DNA of 64,000 nucleotides from Phycisphaerales bacterium (GCA_029246705.1 JAQWMQ010000031.1:1-64000); one strand, 5' to 3'; shown: positions 8,570-18,515, counted from the first letter of the stretch. Numbers and translations: made by a program. The notes: generated by a model from the sequence alone, not told the origin.

Positions 8570-9046
8570 CCTTCCTGCCTGCCGAGGATCTGCGTGGCTC
8601 CGGGTCGCAAGTCGGGGTGCGCTCTCTTGAGCGCAGGGCCGCACTGTTCACATCTGAACCGGATGTCTTCGACGATTCACGGTGGTGATGACGAATGGTC
8701 GGGCCTGGCCGCTCATCGTGATCTGAAGAACGTCACCCAGGGCATCGGTGTCCAGGTGTTCATCTTCGGTGGTGGACTGAAAAGAATCGAAGGTCTTGTG
8801 CGCGAGACGCAGGCGCTCCTGCTTGAGTGACGGTTCTTCCGCATCGATGCCGAAGGGCCGATGAAGTCCCGGTATTGCGGCAATGAAAGGACAGTTTCGT
8901 GGTCCTGCAACCGCGCCCAGCGTTCTGTGGTGGGAAATTCAGAAATTGATGTACGCAATGGCCGGCAGTGTGCTCATTCAGATCAGACAACACCCCACAG
9001 TCGGATCTCTCCCAACAGACACTCCTTGAAAGATCAGGTGACTTCA
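8570..9046. other. gene-poor stretch between ROK kinase and dockerin protein
   Basis: 477 bases with no confident gene. A 7-bp hairpin (8618-8624 with 8629-8635, loop TCTT) follows the ROK gene. A small plus-strand frame at 8663-8830 is listed separately with low confidence. On the minus strand, bases near 8650-8590 read FRCEQCGPALK, which resembles half of a zinc ribbon, but an in-frame stop precedes it and no start codon is present. The last 100 bases are probably the leader of the gene starting at 9047; I see no convincing promoter. Confidence 0.4.
8663..8830 (+). CDS. possible small hypothetical protein
   Basis: A 55-codon frame beginning MSSTIHGGDDEWSG and ending ETQALLLE. Its third-position bases are GC-rich, as in neighbouring genes, which is the only support. 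There is no clear ribosome site and no family I recognise. It could equally be a chance frame or a remnant. Confidence 0.2.
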   Translation: MSSTIHGGDDEWSGLAAHRDLKNVTQGIGVQVFIFGGGLKRIEGLVRETQALLLE

Positions 9047-11020
9047 ATGTTCAAGAACCCTACGCGCTGTAGCTCTGCCCTCACTTTCGATCGCACGTCA
9101 TTCCGTCGTCTTTTTCTGATCGGAATCGGCATCGCGTCCTTCCTTGCCGCTCCCGTCCATGCCCAGGGCTACCTGCCGGCTCCCAAGGGCAAGGCGACGC
9201 TGGAAGAGCGCAACTGGCTTCTTCCCGCGCAGCGAAGCGACCTTGAGATGACCTTCGATCACAGCTTCCAGGGCGATCCGTGTCCATCGCCGGATACGTC
9301 CGAGATCATCAAGACGTGCACCGTGACCGTCGAGCTGAAATGGAAGGACGACGGACGTTGGAACCAGGGTGAGGACAGCGAGAAACTCGGCGATCCGGAT
9401 GACTTCGTCTTTCACTGGGAGGGATTCGGTCACTGGTCGCTCGACACGGCGACGCGTGACGGCAACAGCGTCCTGGGCGGATCGACGCCCGAAGGTTCCG
9501 GCTTCGGCAACGGGACCGTCGATGGGTTGTCGATGACCGTTCCAGGCTCCTTCGAGAGCGGAAAAAGCGATCCGATCACCTATGAATTCGTCTTCTCCTA
9601 TGTTCCCGGAAGCGAGTGCCCGGTGCGCCCGTTGAAGGTGAGCGGGCACTACATCCACAAGTACGAGGGTTCCCTGCGTGTGTGGTGGAATCCCAGTCTC
9701 TCGATTGCCGCCGGCATCCCACCATCACTCGGGGCCACGGCCGGGCTCAGCTTTGAAGTGGGCTACGAACAGCGCGCCTGGCAGAAGCAGCTCTTCAATC
9801 CGGGTGGGGTCGACCACAAGAAGACTCTTCAACCACCTGAGAAGTACGTCGCGCACGCCGGATGCTGCGGAGGCAAGTACGTCACGGACCCGGGCTCCGC
9901 AGAGGTCAACGTGTACGTCACCGAGTCGATCCCCGCCGTGAGCACGACCGTCGAGGTCAATGTCGTGGCGATCAACAGTCCGATCCAGTCGGTCTCGGTG
10001 GAAGCCTGGACCGAAGACGGCATCAACGTCGGCATGCTCTACCACGAACCCACGTCACCGACCTGGGACGAGCTCGTCCTCGATCTCACCGCGCTGATCC
10101 CCGCAGGTTCGAACCCCGGCCAGCTCCACTTCGTCGTCGTGGCCCGTGAGGCGGATCTCGGGCAGGTCCAATCGATCATCACCGCACCCTCCGGCGGCGC
10201 ACCCGGTCCCCAGTTCGGTGGCGATGCCTTCGACGACGAGACCATCGCGTCCTCCGGTGAACTGCTGGTGCTCATCGACACCGACGATCCCACCGACCTG
10301 ATGGCTTCCAGCTTCATGTTGGTCTTCGACCAGGATGGCAACATCGCCGATCGGGAAGCGCCCCGTGGCATCCGTCAGGTCGCCGAAGGAAACGCGCTCG
10401 TCTTCGAGTCGATGCGATCTGGGATCCGGACGAACGGAAACGGGATCCTCGAAGTCCAGAATCACGATTCCGTGCAGTTCCTGCTGGAGATCGATGAGAA
10501 TCCGGTCAGCATGGCTGTCCCGGTGCTCTTTGCGACCGACGGCACGACCCTGAACCCGTTCAGTCCCGGGCTCGTCTCCTCCGACCGGATCGTGCTCGAG
10601 GGGACCTGTTTCGGCGGCCGGTACGAGATCGATCTCGGTATCCTCGACACACCGATCATGATCGAGACCGAGCCGGGGCAGTCCGCCGAATCGGTCGCAC
10701 ATCTCCTCACGGAGGCGATCAACGCCCATGGCATGGGCCAGGTCACCGCCTGGCAGGACCAGGCGAACATGATTCGACTCGGCGGTGAATCCGGTTCCTT
10801 CCTGATCCGGAACATCGATGGAGGCATCGACCTCTCCCTCGAGCTCGCGGCGCCCCTTGAGCCCGCGGACTTCAATGGTGACGACCGAGTCGATGGTGCG
10901 GATCTCAGCATGTTCCTCAGCGAGATGGCATCTCCGACCGACGATGTCCGGTTCGACCTGAACCAGGACGGCATCATCGATGGTGCGGACCTTGCGATCA
11001 TGCTGGGCAGCTGGGGCTGA
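9047..11020 (+). CDS. secreted dockerin-containing protein of unknown function
   Basis: 657 residues. ATG at 9047 is chosen because it gives a signal peptide (FRRLFLIGIGIASFLAAPVHA); the frame is open further upstream without a credible start. The mature part begins QGYLPAPKGKATLEERNWLL and has paired cysteines and beta-rich segments with no domain I can name. The final 50 residues form a dockerin-like pair of EF-hand loops (DFNGDDRVDGADLSMFL and DLNQDGIIDGADLAIMLG) ending SWG. The tail suggests calcium-dependent surface or complex attachment. In this lineage such tails are common and are not proof of a cellulosome. The gene is monocistronic, with a strong terminator at 11048. Confidence 0.75.
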   Translation: MFKNPTRCSSALTFDRTSFRRLFLIGIGIASFLAAPVHAQGYLPAPKGKATLEERNWLLPAQRSDLEMTFDHSFQGDPCPSPDTSEIIKTCTVTVELKWKDDGRWNQGEDSEKLGDPDDFVFHWEGFGHWSLDTATRDGNSVLGGSTPEGSGFGNGTVDGLSMTVPGSFESGKSDPITYEFVFSYVPGSECPVRPLKVSGHYIHKYEGSLRVWWNPSLSIAAGIPPSLGATAGLSFEVGYEQRAWQKQLFNPGGVDHKKTLQPPEKYVAHAGCCGGKYVTDPGSAEVNVYVTESIPAVSTTVEVNVVAINSPIQSVSVEAWTEDGINVGMLYHEPTSPTWDELVLDLTALIPAGSNPGQLHFVVVAREADLGQVQSIITAPSGGAPGPQFGGDAFDDETIASSGELLVLIDTDDPTDLMASSFMLVFDQDGNIADREAPRGIRQVAEGNALVFESMRSGIRTNGNGILEVQNHDSVQFLLEIDENPVSMAVPVLFATDGTTLNPFSPGLVSSDRIVLEGTCFGGRYEIDLGILDTPIMIETEPGQSAESVAHLLTEAINAHGMGQVTAWQDQANMIRLGGESGSFLIRNIDGGIDLSLELAAPLEPADFNGDDRVDGADLSMFLSEMASPTDDVRFDLNQDGIIDGADLAIMLGSWG

Positions 11021-11047
11021 TCCCTTTCGATGACCCGTCGCTTGCTG

Positions 11048-11085
11048 CAGGCGCCTCGCACTCCGTGCGGGGCGCCTGTTCAGTT
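11048..11085 (+). terminator. intrinsic terminator of the dockerin protein gene
   Basis: A long hairpin pairs 11048-11061 with 11065-11078: CAGGCGCC with GGCGCCTG, then T-G and C-G pairs and GCAC with GTGC, closed by a TCC loop. TTCAGTTT follows. It lies 27 bases after the stop at 11020. Confidence 0.8.
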
Positions 11086-11112
11086 TCACATCATGGCGAT
11101 GATCGTGGAGCG

Positions 11113-12369
11113 CTAGAACCTGAGCGGCGAGAGCATCGGCGAGGCGTAGCTCGGTCTTTCCCCGAGGATCTCCTCTGCCAGCAGCTTGCCGCTGCCGGGT
11201 CCGAGGGTCATGCCCATCATCGCGTGTCCGGTGGCGACGAAGAGGCCCGGGTGACTCGAGACGCCACCGATCGCGGGCAGCCCGTCCGGCGTGCACGGCC
11301 GGTACCCGGCCCACTCGCTGGTCACTTCGGCGGTATCCACGCCTTCGAGGTAGCGGCCGCAGGCATCGGTGAGGTGGCTCAACCGGTCCTTCAGCCACGG
11401 AGCGTTGAAGCCCGCGATCTCGAGGGTTCCGGCAAGGCGCAGGGTGTCGTGAAACGGTGTCACCGCGATGAAGGTCTCGTTGAGGACGCACCCCAGTCGC
11501 GGAACATGCGCCAGACCACCGAGATCACGGTGGTAGCCACGAGCCGGTTGCATGGGGATGCGCAGGTTCAGGCTGCGTGCGAGGGCGTCACTCCACACCC
11601 CGGCGGTCAGCACGGTGTGGGGAGCGGCGATCTCCTCGCCGGTATCAAGCCGAACGCCGGTGACCCCGTCACCATCGCGCAGGAAGTCCGCCACGGTGCA
11701 GCCACTGCGCAGCTCGACCCCGCGTGCAACCAGCTCACGGGCAAGGCCTGCTGTGAATGCCCCGGGGTTCATGGTCGCACTGTCCTCGTAGCGGATCGCA
11801 CCCGCGATGCCCGGCTTCCAGGCCTGGCTCTCCGCCCGAAGCGTCTCGCCGTCGATCCGCTTTGCCCGGTACCCGAAGGGTTCGAGGTGGGCGGCTTCAG
11901 CTTCGGCGTGGTCGAGGGTCGACTCGAACATGCAGACGTCGTCCCAGCCCTCGCGTCGCCAGTCGCAGTCGATCGACGTCGCGTCGAACATCTCATCGAA
12001 GCACTTGGCGCTCAGGCCACCGAGGGCGCAGAGCACGTCCATGCACCGGTCGAAATGACGTTTGTTGCAGTGTCGATGGAAGGACCACATCCAGCGCAGC
12101 AGTTCGCCGTCCAGGCGCGGCTTGATGTAGAGCGGGCTGCGCTTGTCGAACATCCATTTCAACCCTTGGATCGACACGCCCGGTCGGGTCAGCGGAGGGT
12201 GACCGAAACAGATCAATCCAGCGTTGCCGCAGGAGGCACCATCGGCGATCCGCTCTCGATCGATGACCAGCACACGCGCGCCACGCTCAGTGAGATGCCA
12301 CGCGGTCGAGAGGCCGAGCACGCCGGCGCCGATGATGAGAATGGGGGGGTCCGAGGATGCCATCACCAT
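11113..12369 (-). CDS. FAD-dependent D-amino-acid dehydrogenase-like oxidoreductase
   Basis: DAO-family flavoprotein, 418 residues, resembling DadA-type D-amino-acid dehydrogenases and hydroxyproline oxidases. The FAD-binding dinucleotide fold is at the N-terminus (ILIIGAGVLGLSTAWHL, then the acidic strand end VLVIDRE). The C-terminal substrate/FAD segment reads WAGYRPCTPDGLPAIGG and VATGHAMMGMTLGPGSG, both typical of the family. ATG at 12369 is used; a second ATG two codons later is equally possible. No racemase or transporter is adjacent, so the substrate is undetermined. It is separated by 64 bases from the RND pump gene on the same strand. Confidence 0.88.
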   Translation of the reverse strand: MVMASSDPPILIIGAGVLGLSTAWHLTERGARVLVIDRERIADGASCGNAGLICFGHPPLTRPGVSIQGLKWMFDKRSPLYIKPRLDGELLRWMWSFHRHCNKRHFDRCMDVLCALGGLSAKCFDEMFDATSIDCDWRREGWDDVCMFESTLDHAEAEAAHLEPFGYRAKRIDGETLRAESQAWKPGIAGAIRYEDSATMNPGAFTAGLARELVARGVELRSGCTVADFLRDGDGVTGVRLDTGEEIAAPHTVLTAGVWSDALARSLNLRIPMQPARGYHRDLGGLAHVPRLGCVLNETFIAVTPFHDTLRLAGTLEIAGFNAPWLKDRLSHLTDACGRYLEGVDTAEVTSEWAGYRPCTPDGLPAIGGVSSHPGLFVATGHAMMGMTLGPGSGKLLAEEILGERPSYASPMLSPLRF

Positions 12370-12433
12370 GCACGATAGGGTTTCTCAGCGGATCAGTCCG
12401 CGACATCTCCGTCAGGTCGCACGAATTGCCGGG

Positions 12434-15400
12434 TCAGGGAGCGGGCCTTGGTCTGACTGGACGTGTCGGTTCCTCTTCTTCTGCCCCGAACAACCAGGTC
12501 TTGACACTGATCATGTCCTCCAGCATCAGGTAGAGCGCGGGGATGAGCAGCAGGATGATGAAGGTCGCGAACAGGATCCCGAAGGCGATGGAGATCGCCA
12601 TCGGAACCAGGAACTTCGCCTGGATCGAGGTCTCGAAGATCATCGGCAGGAGACCACAGAAGGTCGTCACGCTGGTGAGGAGGATCGGACGGAAGCGGCG
12701 AGCACCAGCCCGGCAGATCACATCCTGGATGGTGATGTCGGGTTCCTTGCGGCGAATGTCGTTCGCGGTGACCAGGAGGACCAGCGAGTCATTCACCACC
12801 ACGCCCGACAGGGCGATGATCCCGAACAGCGAGATCAGGCTCAGTCCGTATCCCAGCAGCAGGTGACCGATGATCGCGCCGATGATTCCGAAGGGGATGG
12901 CGGTCATCACGATGATCGGCTGGACCCAGCTCCTGAAGGCGATCGCAAGCAGCCCGTAGATCCCGAAGAGTGCGTAGCCGAACCCGACCCCGAGGCTCCC
13001 CAGTGAATCCTGCTGGTCGGACTGCTCACCCTCGAAACTCCAACCGAGGCCGGGATACTGCCTGGCCAGCTGGGGCAGGGTGGCGGCTTCCAGTTCGCGC
13101 ACGATTTCGTTGCCGCTGATCACCGCGGGGTCGACTTCGGCGGTGACGGAGTTCACCCTTCGCCCGTCGGTCCGCTTGATCGACGTATAGGCCTTGCCCA
13201 CGGTCACGTCGACCGCTTCATTCAGCGGGATCTCCGTTCCATCGGGTGCTCGCAGCAGCAGGTTCTCGAGGGTGTGCAGGGTTTCGCGTTCCGCCTTCGG
13301 AAGCCGCACCATCACCCTGATCTCGTTGCGACCACGTTGCTGGCGAAGGGCTTCCGAACCGTACAGGTAGCTTCGGGTCTGGCGAGCGAGCTGCAGTCCG
13401 TCGAAGCCCAGGCTTCGGGCTTCAGGGGTGAGTTCGTAGTTCAACTGGGGTTTGCCGCTGGCCACGCCTGAATCGATGCCCGAGACCCCTTCGAACTTGC
13501 GAAGGACATCCGCGACCGCGAGGCTGGCCGCATCGAGCATCTCTCGGTTCTGGTGGCTGAGCTGGACGTCGACCGCGGCGCCGGATGCCCTGCCGATCTC
13601 GCTGGTGAAGCTCAGGTTCTCGAGGCCGGCGAGTTCACCGGTGTTTTCCTGCCACACCCGACTGAACTCGGTGGCCGATACCGTGCGCTCGTCCTCCGGT
13701 GCCAGCTCGACTCGTATGCCGAGCTGGTTGGCGCTGTTGGTCTGGGTCCTTGCGACCGGCCCCATGCCCATGATCTGGCCGCCGACCACGGAGCGGACGC
13801 TCTCGATCGATTGCATGCCCCCGGTCTCTTCGACGGTCTTCTGCAGTGAATCAAGCAGCTGTTGCTGCACGTTCTCGGTGCGCTCGACCGGTACGCCGAC
13901 CGGAAGACGTGCATTGACGGACACGAAGTCGGCATCGATCTTGGGCATGAAGTTGAACGGGATCCAGCCTCCCAGGACCACGCTCACGCAGAGGATCAGC
14001 ATGGTCACGCCGATGGAGACGGTCAGGTAGTGCTCGCGCGTCGCGAAGCGAACCACGGGTTCGTAGACCTTTTCGATGAACAGGTTGAGGCCTCGACTGA
14101 AGGACTCCGAAGGCAGGGAGACGATCTTCCAGAAGAGGGTTCTCTTCGGGGAATGGGAGAGGTGGGCCGGCAGGATGAACAGCGATTCGATCAGGGAGAT
14201 CAGGAACACGCTGATCGCGACCGCGGGTATCTGGAGGTACAGCCGACCACTCGCTCCCGGAACGAAGAGCATCGGCATGAAGGCGACGATGTTGGTCATC
14301 ACCGCGAACGTGACCGGAGCGGCGATCTCTCGTGCACCCTCGATCGCGGCCTGCATCGCGGGCATGCCCTTCTCACGCTTCTCGTAGATGTTCTCGCCGA
14401 CCACGATGGCGTCATCGACGATGATCCCCAGCGTCACGATGAACGCGAAGAGCGAGATCATGTTGATCGAGGCGTCGGTCTGGCTGAGAAAGAGGAACGA
14501 CCCGAGGATCGAGATCGGAATGCCCAGCGTCACCCAGAAGGCGAGGCGTGGTTCGAGAAAGAGGCCCAGCATCAACAGCACCAGGCCCAGGCCCAGGGCT
14601 GCATTGCGAAGCAGAAGATCGATCCGACCCCGGAAGATCACGGATTCGTCGGAGATGATCTTGACCTGCATGCCTTCGGGCAGTTCGGGAGCCAGCTCCG
14701 CAAGGTAGTTCTTCGTCGCAGCCGAGACCGACACCGGAGTCTCGAAACCGACCCTGAAGACATCGACCGTGACCGCCGGCTGTCCGTCGACCCTGGTGTA
14801 GAGATCGATGTCCTGGAAACCATCCTCGATGTCCGCGATCTCGCCGAGAAGCACCACCGAACCGTCCGGCCTGGAGATGATCGGGATGTCGGCGAACTCC
14901 CGACCGAACTCCCTCCGCTCGGAGGTTCGGATGAGCACCTCGCCACCGTCGGTCTTGATGCTCCCGGCTGGAACCTCGACCGCGGTGTTGCGAATCTTCC
15001 TGGCGACCTCTTCGGGGGTCAGCCCGTAGGAGCGAAGGGTGCTGCTGGGGATCTCGATGGAGATCTCGAGCCCCTTGACGGCACCGAGTTCGGTGTTGGT
15101 GACGTCATCACGCGCGGAGAGATCGTCGCGTATCCGTTCCGCGGTGTCCCTGAGGGTCTGTTCCGAATAGGGGCCGAGGACCGCCAGCGTCACCACCTTG
15201 TTGCGGTTCTCCAGCAGCGAGACGGTGGGTCGTTCGATGTCCTCGGGGTAGGTCACGATCCGGTCGACCGCGTTCTTCACGTCCTGCAGGGCTCGGTCGA
15301 TGTCGGCGCTGGCCAGCATCTCGACGCTGATCGATCCTCGACCCTCGCTTGCGGTCGAGGTGATCCGCTTGACCCCGTCGATGCCACGAACCGCATCCTC

Positions 15401-15625
15401 GGTGACCATGAGGACGCCGGTCTCGATCTCGCTCGGGCTCGCACCGGGGTAGGGGATCGAGATGCCCACCACGTCCAGGGAGAACTCGGGGAAGACCTCC
15501 TGCTTGATGTTCATCGCGGAGAAGATGCCTCCGGCGACAAGTGCGAACATCAGGAGGTTCGCTGCGACCGGGTGACTCGCCATCCAGGCGATCGGGCCGC
15601 GAGGTTGTTCGAGTTTGCTGCTCAC
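12434..15625 (-). CDS. RND efflux pump inner-membrane transporter (AcrB/HAE1-like)
   Basis: Proton-driven resistance-nodulation-division transporter, 1063 residues, the usual family length. It has the N-terminal anchor (VAANLLMFALVAGGIFSAMN), two large periplasmic loops and two clusters of membrane helices. TM4 has LGIIVDDAIVVGENIYE, which retains the paired aspartates that carry protons in AcrB-type pumps. The second half repeats the pattern with the segment FGIIALSGVVVNDSLVL. The start is GTG at 15625, overlapping the adaptor stop by four bases (GTGA). It works with the adaptor and outer-membrane genes upstream. Substrate (drug, lipid or other hydrophobe) cannot be told. A 681-residue plus-strand frame opposite it is a shadow. 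Confidence 0.95.
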   Translation of the reverse strand: MSSKLEQPRGPIAWMASHPVAANLLMFALVAGGIFSAMNIKQEVFPEFSLDVVGISIPYPGASPSEIETGVLMVTEDAVRGIDGVKRITSTASEGRGSISVEMLASADIDRALQDVKNAVDRIVTYPEDIERPTVSLLENRNKVVTLAVLGPYSEQTLRDTAERIRDDLSARDDVTNTELGAVKGLEISIEIPSSTLRSYGLTPEEVARKIRNTAVEVPAGSIKTDGGEVLIRTSERREFGREFADIPIISRPDGSVVLLGEIADIEDGFQDIDLYTRVDGQPAVTVDVFRVGFETPVSVSAATKNYLAELAPELPEGMQVKIISDESVIFRGRIDLLLRNAALGLGLVLLMLGLFLEPRLAFWVTLGIPISILGSFLFLSQTDASINMISLFAFIVTLGIIVDDAIVVGENIYEKREKGMPAMQAAIEGAREIAAPVTFAVMTNIVAFMPMLFVPGASGRLYLQIPAVAISVFLISLIESLFILPAHLSHSPKRTLFWKIVSLPSESFSRGLNLFIEKVYEPVVRFATREHYLTVSIGVTMLILCVSVVLGGWIPFNFMPKIDADFVSVNARLPVGVPVERTENVQQQLLDSLQKTVEETGGMQSIESVRSVVGGQIMGMGPVARTQTNSANQLGIRVELAPEDERTVSATEFSRVWQENTGELAGLENLSFTSEIGRASGAAVDVQLSHQNREMLDAASLAVADVLRKFEGVSGIDSGVASGKPQLNYELTPEARSLGFDGLQLARQTRSYLYGSEALRQQRGRNEIRVMVRLPKAERETLHTLENLLLRAPDGTEIPLNEAVDVTVGKAYTSIKRTDGRRVNSVTAEVDPAVISGNEIVRELEAATLPQLARQYPGLGWSFEGEQSDQQDSLGSLGVGFGYALFGIYGLLAIAFRSWVQPIIVMTAIPFGIIGAIIGHLLLGYGLSLISLFGIIALSGVVVNDSLVLLVTANDIRRKEPDITIQDVICRAGARRFRPILLTSVTTFCGLLPMIFETSIQAKFLVPMAISIAFGILFATFIILLLIPALYLMLEDMISVKTWLFGAEEEEPTRPVRPRPAP

Positions 15626-16914
15626 CCTGAACTCGCCTCCGCGGTGGGCGGCGTGCCCGAGCCGAGCTGTTCGAGCGGCATCCCGCTGATCGCCACGCCG
15701 AGCGGACTGGTGATGATCGATTCGCCCTGCGAGAGCTGGACCTTCGCGAGAACGGTGTCGGGTCTGCCGACCACGACCTCTATCGTTCGAATGGCCAGCT
15801 CGTCATTGGTGTCCATCACCCAGATCGTGTCGTCCTCGTGGACGACCGAACGGGGCAGCTCGACCACTCCGGTGATCTCGGGACCCTGGATCTCGATCTT
15901 GACGTAACTGCCGAGGAGAAGCCTGCCGCGACCGGGGTCACGTTCGAGGTTCAGTGGGTCCTCGATCAGGAGAATGACCTTGGCCAGTCGACCGGATCGT
16001 TCGACCTCGCCCGAGAGTCGGGAGACCATGGCGCTTCGGACGAGACTGCGTCCGTCACCGAGTTCAAGGGTCACGGTCGCCTGGGAGTTGCTTTCCGGAT
16101 TCTCTGGATCGATGGTGATCCAGTCGAGCTTCGCGATCGGTATCGAGGCTATGACCTCGAACTCGTCGGTACCCACCAGTGTCGCCACCGGATTGTTGGG
16201 GGCGATCACCTGCCCGATCTCTATCGAGTCATCGAGAACCAGCGCGTTGAACGGTGCGATCATCGTCGTCCGCTGGAGGTCGAGCGTTGCGAGCTGCAGG
16301 CGGCCGAGCGCTGCGGTGAGCATCGCCTCCGCCTCGAGTCGCTGCGGTTCCTTGCGGGCGAGCTGTTCGCCGATGTCGGTGCTCTCGATCGTCTCTCCCA
16401 GAAGTTTCCATTCACGCTCGGCCACCAGCTGGCTGGCTTCGGCGATCTGAAGGGCGACTTCGGCGTTCGTGACGTCGGCCATTCGCTGCTGCACCGTCAG
16501 TTCGTAGTCCTCGGGCTCGATCTGGAAGAGCGTCGATTCTGCGGAGACCATGCCACCCATGACCAGCGAGGGGCTGATGCTCGAGACCTTGCCGCCGACC
16601 TGCGGTTGAAGGTTCAACCGGCGGTGGGCTTCAACGGTTCCGAAGCCGGTGATCACCGCCTGGTCCGAGCGAACCTTCGGGATCATCGTCTCCACCAGGG
16701 TCGAGCGTTTCTCGACCGCCTTCATCGGCGGTCCGGTCTGGGTTCTCGTCAGGATGTACGCGCCGAAGATGCCGGCGGCAAGGATCACGATCGGCAGACA
16801 GAATCTGAAGATCGCGACCAGCACGCGGATGACTACCGGTGCCTGAGGGGTCTCCTTGGAGCTGCCTTGTTCACCGGTCCCCGAGTTCATGTGTTGTCGA
16901 GATTGGGTGTTCAT
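15622..16914 (-). CDS. RND efflux periplasmic adaptor (membrane fusion protein)
   Basis: Adaptor that links the RND pump to the outer-membrane channel, 430 residues. A proline- and serine-rich N-terminus precedes a membrane anchor near residues 28-52 (IFRFCLPIVILAAGIFGAYIL). The barrel-sandwich half reads VEAHRRLNLQPQVGGKVSSI and is followed by a helical hairpin (VTNAEVALQIAEASQLV). The second half, TMIAPFNALVLDDSIEIGQV, is the canonical lipoyl-like closing segment of HlyD/MFP proteins. Start ATG at 16914 overlaps the stop of the outer-membrane factor gene (ATGA), and its own stop overlaps the pump start. Coupled translation of all three genes is expected. Confidence 0.93.
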   Translation of the reverse strand: MNTQSRQHMNSGTGEQGSSKETPQAPVVIRVLVAIFRFCLPIVILAAGIFGAYILTRTQTGPPMKAVEKRSTLVETMIPKVRSDQAVITGFGTVEAHRRLNLQPQVGGKVSSISPSLVMGGMVSAESTLFQIEPEDYELTVQQRMADVTNAEVALQIAEASQLVAEREWKLLGETIESTDIGEQLARKEPQRLEAEAMLTAALGRLQLATLDLQRTTMIAPFNALVLDDSIEIGQVIAPNNPVATLVGTDEFEVIASIPIAKLDWITIDPENPESNSQATVTLELGDGRSLVRSAMVSRLSGEVERSGRLAKVILLIEDPLNLERDPGRGRLLLGSYVKIEIQGPEITGVVELPRSVVHEDDTIWVMDTNDELAIRTIEVVVGRPDTVLAKVQLSQGESIITSPLGVAISGMPLEQLGSGTPPTAEASSG

Positions 16915-18356
16915 GCCCTGGGTTCCTGATTCATGTCTTGAGTGGGTTCCGATGCGACGTCTTCCACTGGAGGAGTCGGTTCGAGGTTTCGCAGCCAGTC
17001 GCCGCCCAGTGCCAGGTAGAGGTTGGCCCGAGAACGGAGCAGCTCCTTGCGAACCGTCACCTCTCGTCTCTGGACCCCTTGCAGTGACTGCAGGGCGGAG
17101 ATCACGTCGAGGTATTCGTTCTGTCCGTTCGCATAGCGGAAGCGTGCTTCGGCAAGCGTGGCACTTGCGATCTCGACCTGCCTGGTGATGTCCTCGAGAA
17201 GCTCGATCTGGTTGATCTCGCGATCGATGGCATCCTTGATCTCGCGAAGTGCGATCAGGAACTGCTCGCCAAAGGCTTCCGCGCGTTCCTGGAGGATGGC
17301 CCTGCGACGATCGACTTCCGCCCCGCGACGATCGGCGTCGAAGACCGGCTGGAGCAGGCTGCCTCCGATGCTGCTGATGGTGTCGTCGAACAGGCTGGAC
17401 AGGCTTGGTGAGCTGAAGGTGCCCTCGAGGCTCAACCGGATCGTGGGCAGGAGGTCAGCGATCGCCGCTGCCACTTCAAGGTCGGCCGCAGCGACTCGCT
17501 TGTAGGCGGCGCGCAGGTCGGGGCGGGTCTCGAGCAGGTCGCGAGGCGCCGGAAGTTCCGGGAACTCCGGGAGCTGGGGAAGCATCGGTTCCGGGATTCG
17601 CAGGATCGGTTCCTGTGGAGGACGGCCAAGAACCACCGCAAGCTGGTTGCGCGTTGTCTCGAGAAGGGAGCGGACCGTTGGAACCTCGGACTCCACCTGG
17701 GCAAGCTGAAGCCGCTGCTGCAGTACCTGGAGGGCACTGCCGATGCCCCGCCCGTAACGGAGCTCGACCACCTCGAGCTGTTCCCTCGATGAAGCGATCT
17801 GCATCTCGAGGACGTCCATCAACTGTTCCTGTTCCTGGATCGTGAACCAGAGATCGACCACGGTGCCCGAAAGCAGCAGCGCGGTCTGCTCCGCATCATC
17901 ACGGCTCGCGGTGGCCAGCAGTCGTGCGGCATCTGCACGGTTGGCGATCTTCCGCCAGAGGTCAAGCTCCCAGCTCATGCTCAGGCCGAGCCTGAACCGG
18001 TTCTCGTAGCCGGTGTTGCCATCGTCGTCTCGCCGGATGCGGTCGGCTCCCGCATCGAGATTCACATCCGGATAGACCGGTGCTCCCAGGATCGTCGCCT
18101 GCGCCATCGCCTGGTCGAGTCGAGCCCAGGCCTGTTTCAGGTCGAGGTTGCCCTGGAAGGATTCAAGGACCGTGGCGTTCAAGCCTTCATCACCAAAGGC
18201 GAGCCACCAGTGCTCCGGTGCAACGACCTCGGGGGTCGGTGCGTCGAATCGCTCAGGGATCGCGACGTCCGGGGTCCGGCGATCTTCCGTCTGATACGGG
18301 GAACAGCCCGAGATCGCCAGCAGCCCCAGCATGAGAAAGGTGGTGGTTCGTCGCAT
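16911..18356 (-). CDS. RND efflux outer-membrane factor lipoprotein (NodT/OprM type)
   Basis: TolC-like outer-membrane channel, 481 residues from ATG at 18356. This start is preferred to one 15 codons upstream because MRRTTTFLMLGLLAISGC is a lipoprotein signal with a clear lipobox, so the mature N-terminus is a lipid-modified Cys. The two internal repeats of the OEP family are visible: WWLAFGDEGLNATVLES with the following helices, and RPDLRAAYKRVAAADLEVAA with GSLLQPVFDADRRGAEVD. First gene of the efflux operon. No TetR or MarR regulator sits beside it; the divergent gene is a Gfo/Idh oxidoreductase 159 bases away. Confidence 0.93.
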   Translation of the reverse strand: MRRTTTFLMLGLLAISGCSPYQTEDRRTPDVAIPERFDAPTPEVVAPEHWWLAFGDEGLNATVLESFQGNLDLKQAWARLDQAMAQATILGAPVYPDVNLDAGADRIRRDDDGNTGYENRFRLGLSMSWELDLWRKIANRADAARLLATASRDDAEQTALLLSGTVVDLWFTIQEQEQLMDVLEMQIASSREQLEVVELRYGRGIGSALQVLQQRLQLAQVESEVPTVRSLLETTRNQLAVVLGRPPQEPILRIPEPMLPQLPEFPELPAPRDLLETRPDLRAAYKRVAAADLEVAAAIADLLPTIRLSLEGTFSSPSLSSLFDDTISSIGGSLLQPVFDADRRGAEVDRRRAILQERAEAFGEQFLIALREIKDAIDREINQIELLEDITRQVEIASATLAEARFRYANGQNEYLDVISALQSLQGVQRREVTVRKELLRSRANLYLALGGDWLRNLEPTPPVEDVASEPTQDMNQEPRA

Positions 18357-18515
18357 GGGTCCTTGGGGTTCCCGGAAGGGGGTGATCTTCAGATTCAACA
18401 TCCATTTCCAAGGGTGGAGAAGCTGATCGGTGGGGCTTTCGAGTCGTCCACGATAAACTCTTGCAAGCCATCCTGCTGGGGCTGGTGCCTTGATTCACCC
18501 GTGGAGCATCCTCAC

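Noticed and set aside
8590-8655. Zinc-ribbon-like reading FRCEQCGPALK on the minus strand
   Set aside because: No start codon, an in-frame stop just upstream, and only one half of a ribbon; treated as chance or remnant.
11065-12378. 437-codon plus-strand frame
   Set aside because: Shadow of the DadA-like flavoprotein on the minus strand.
13862-15907. 681-codon plus-strand frame rich in Asp, His and Arg
   Set aside because: Composition typical of a high-GC antisense shadow; the RND pump and adaptor genes are on the other strand.
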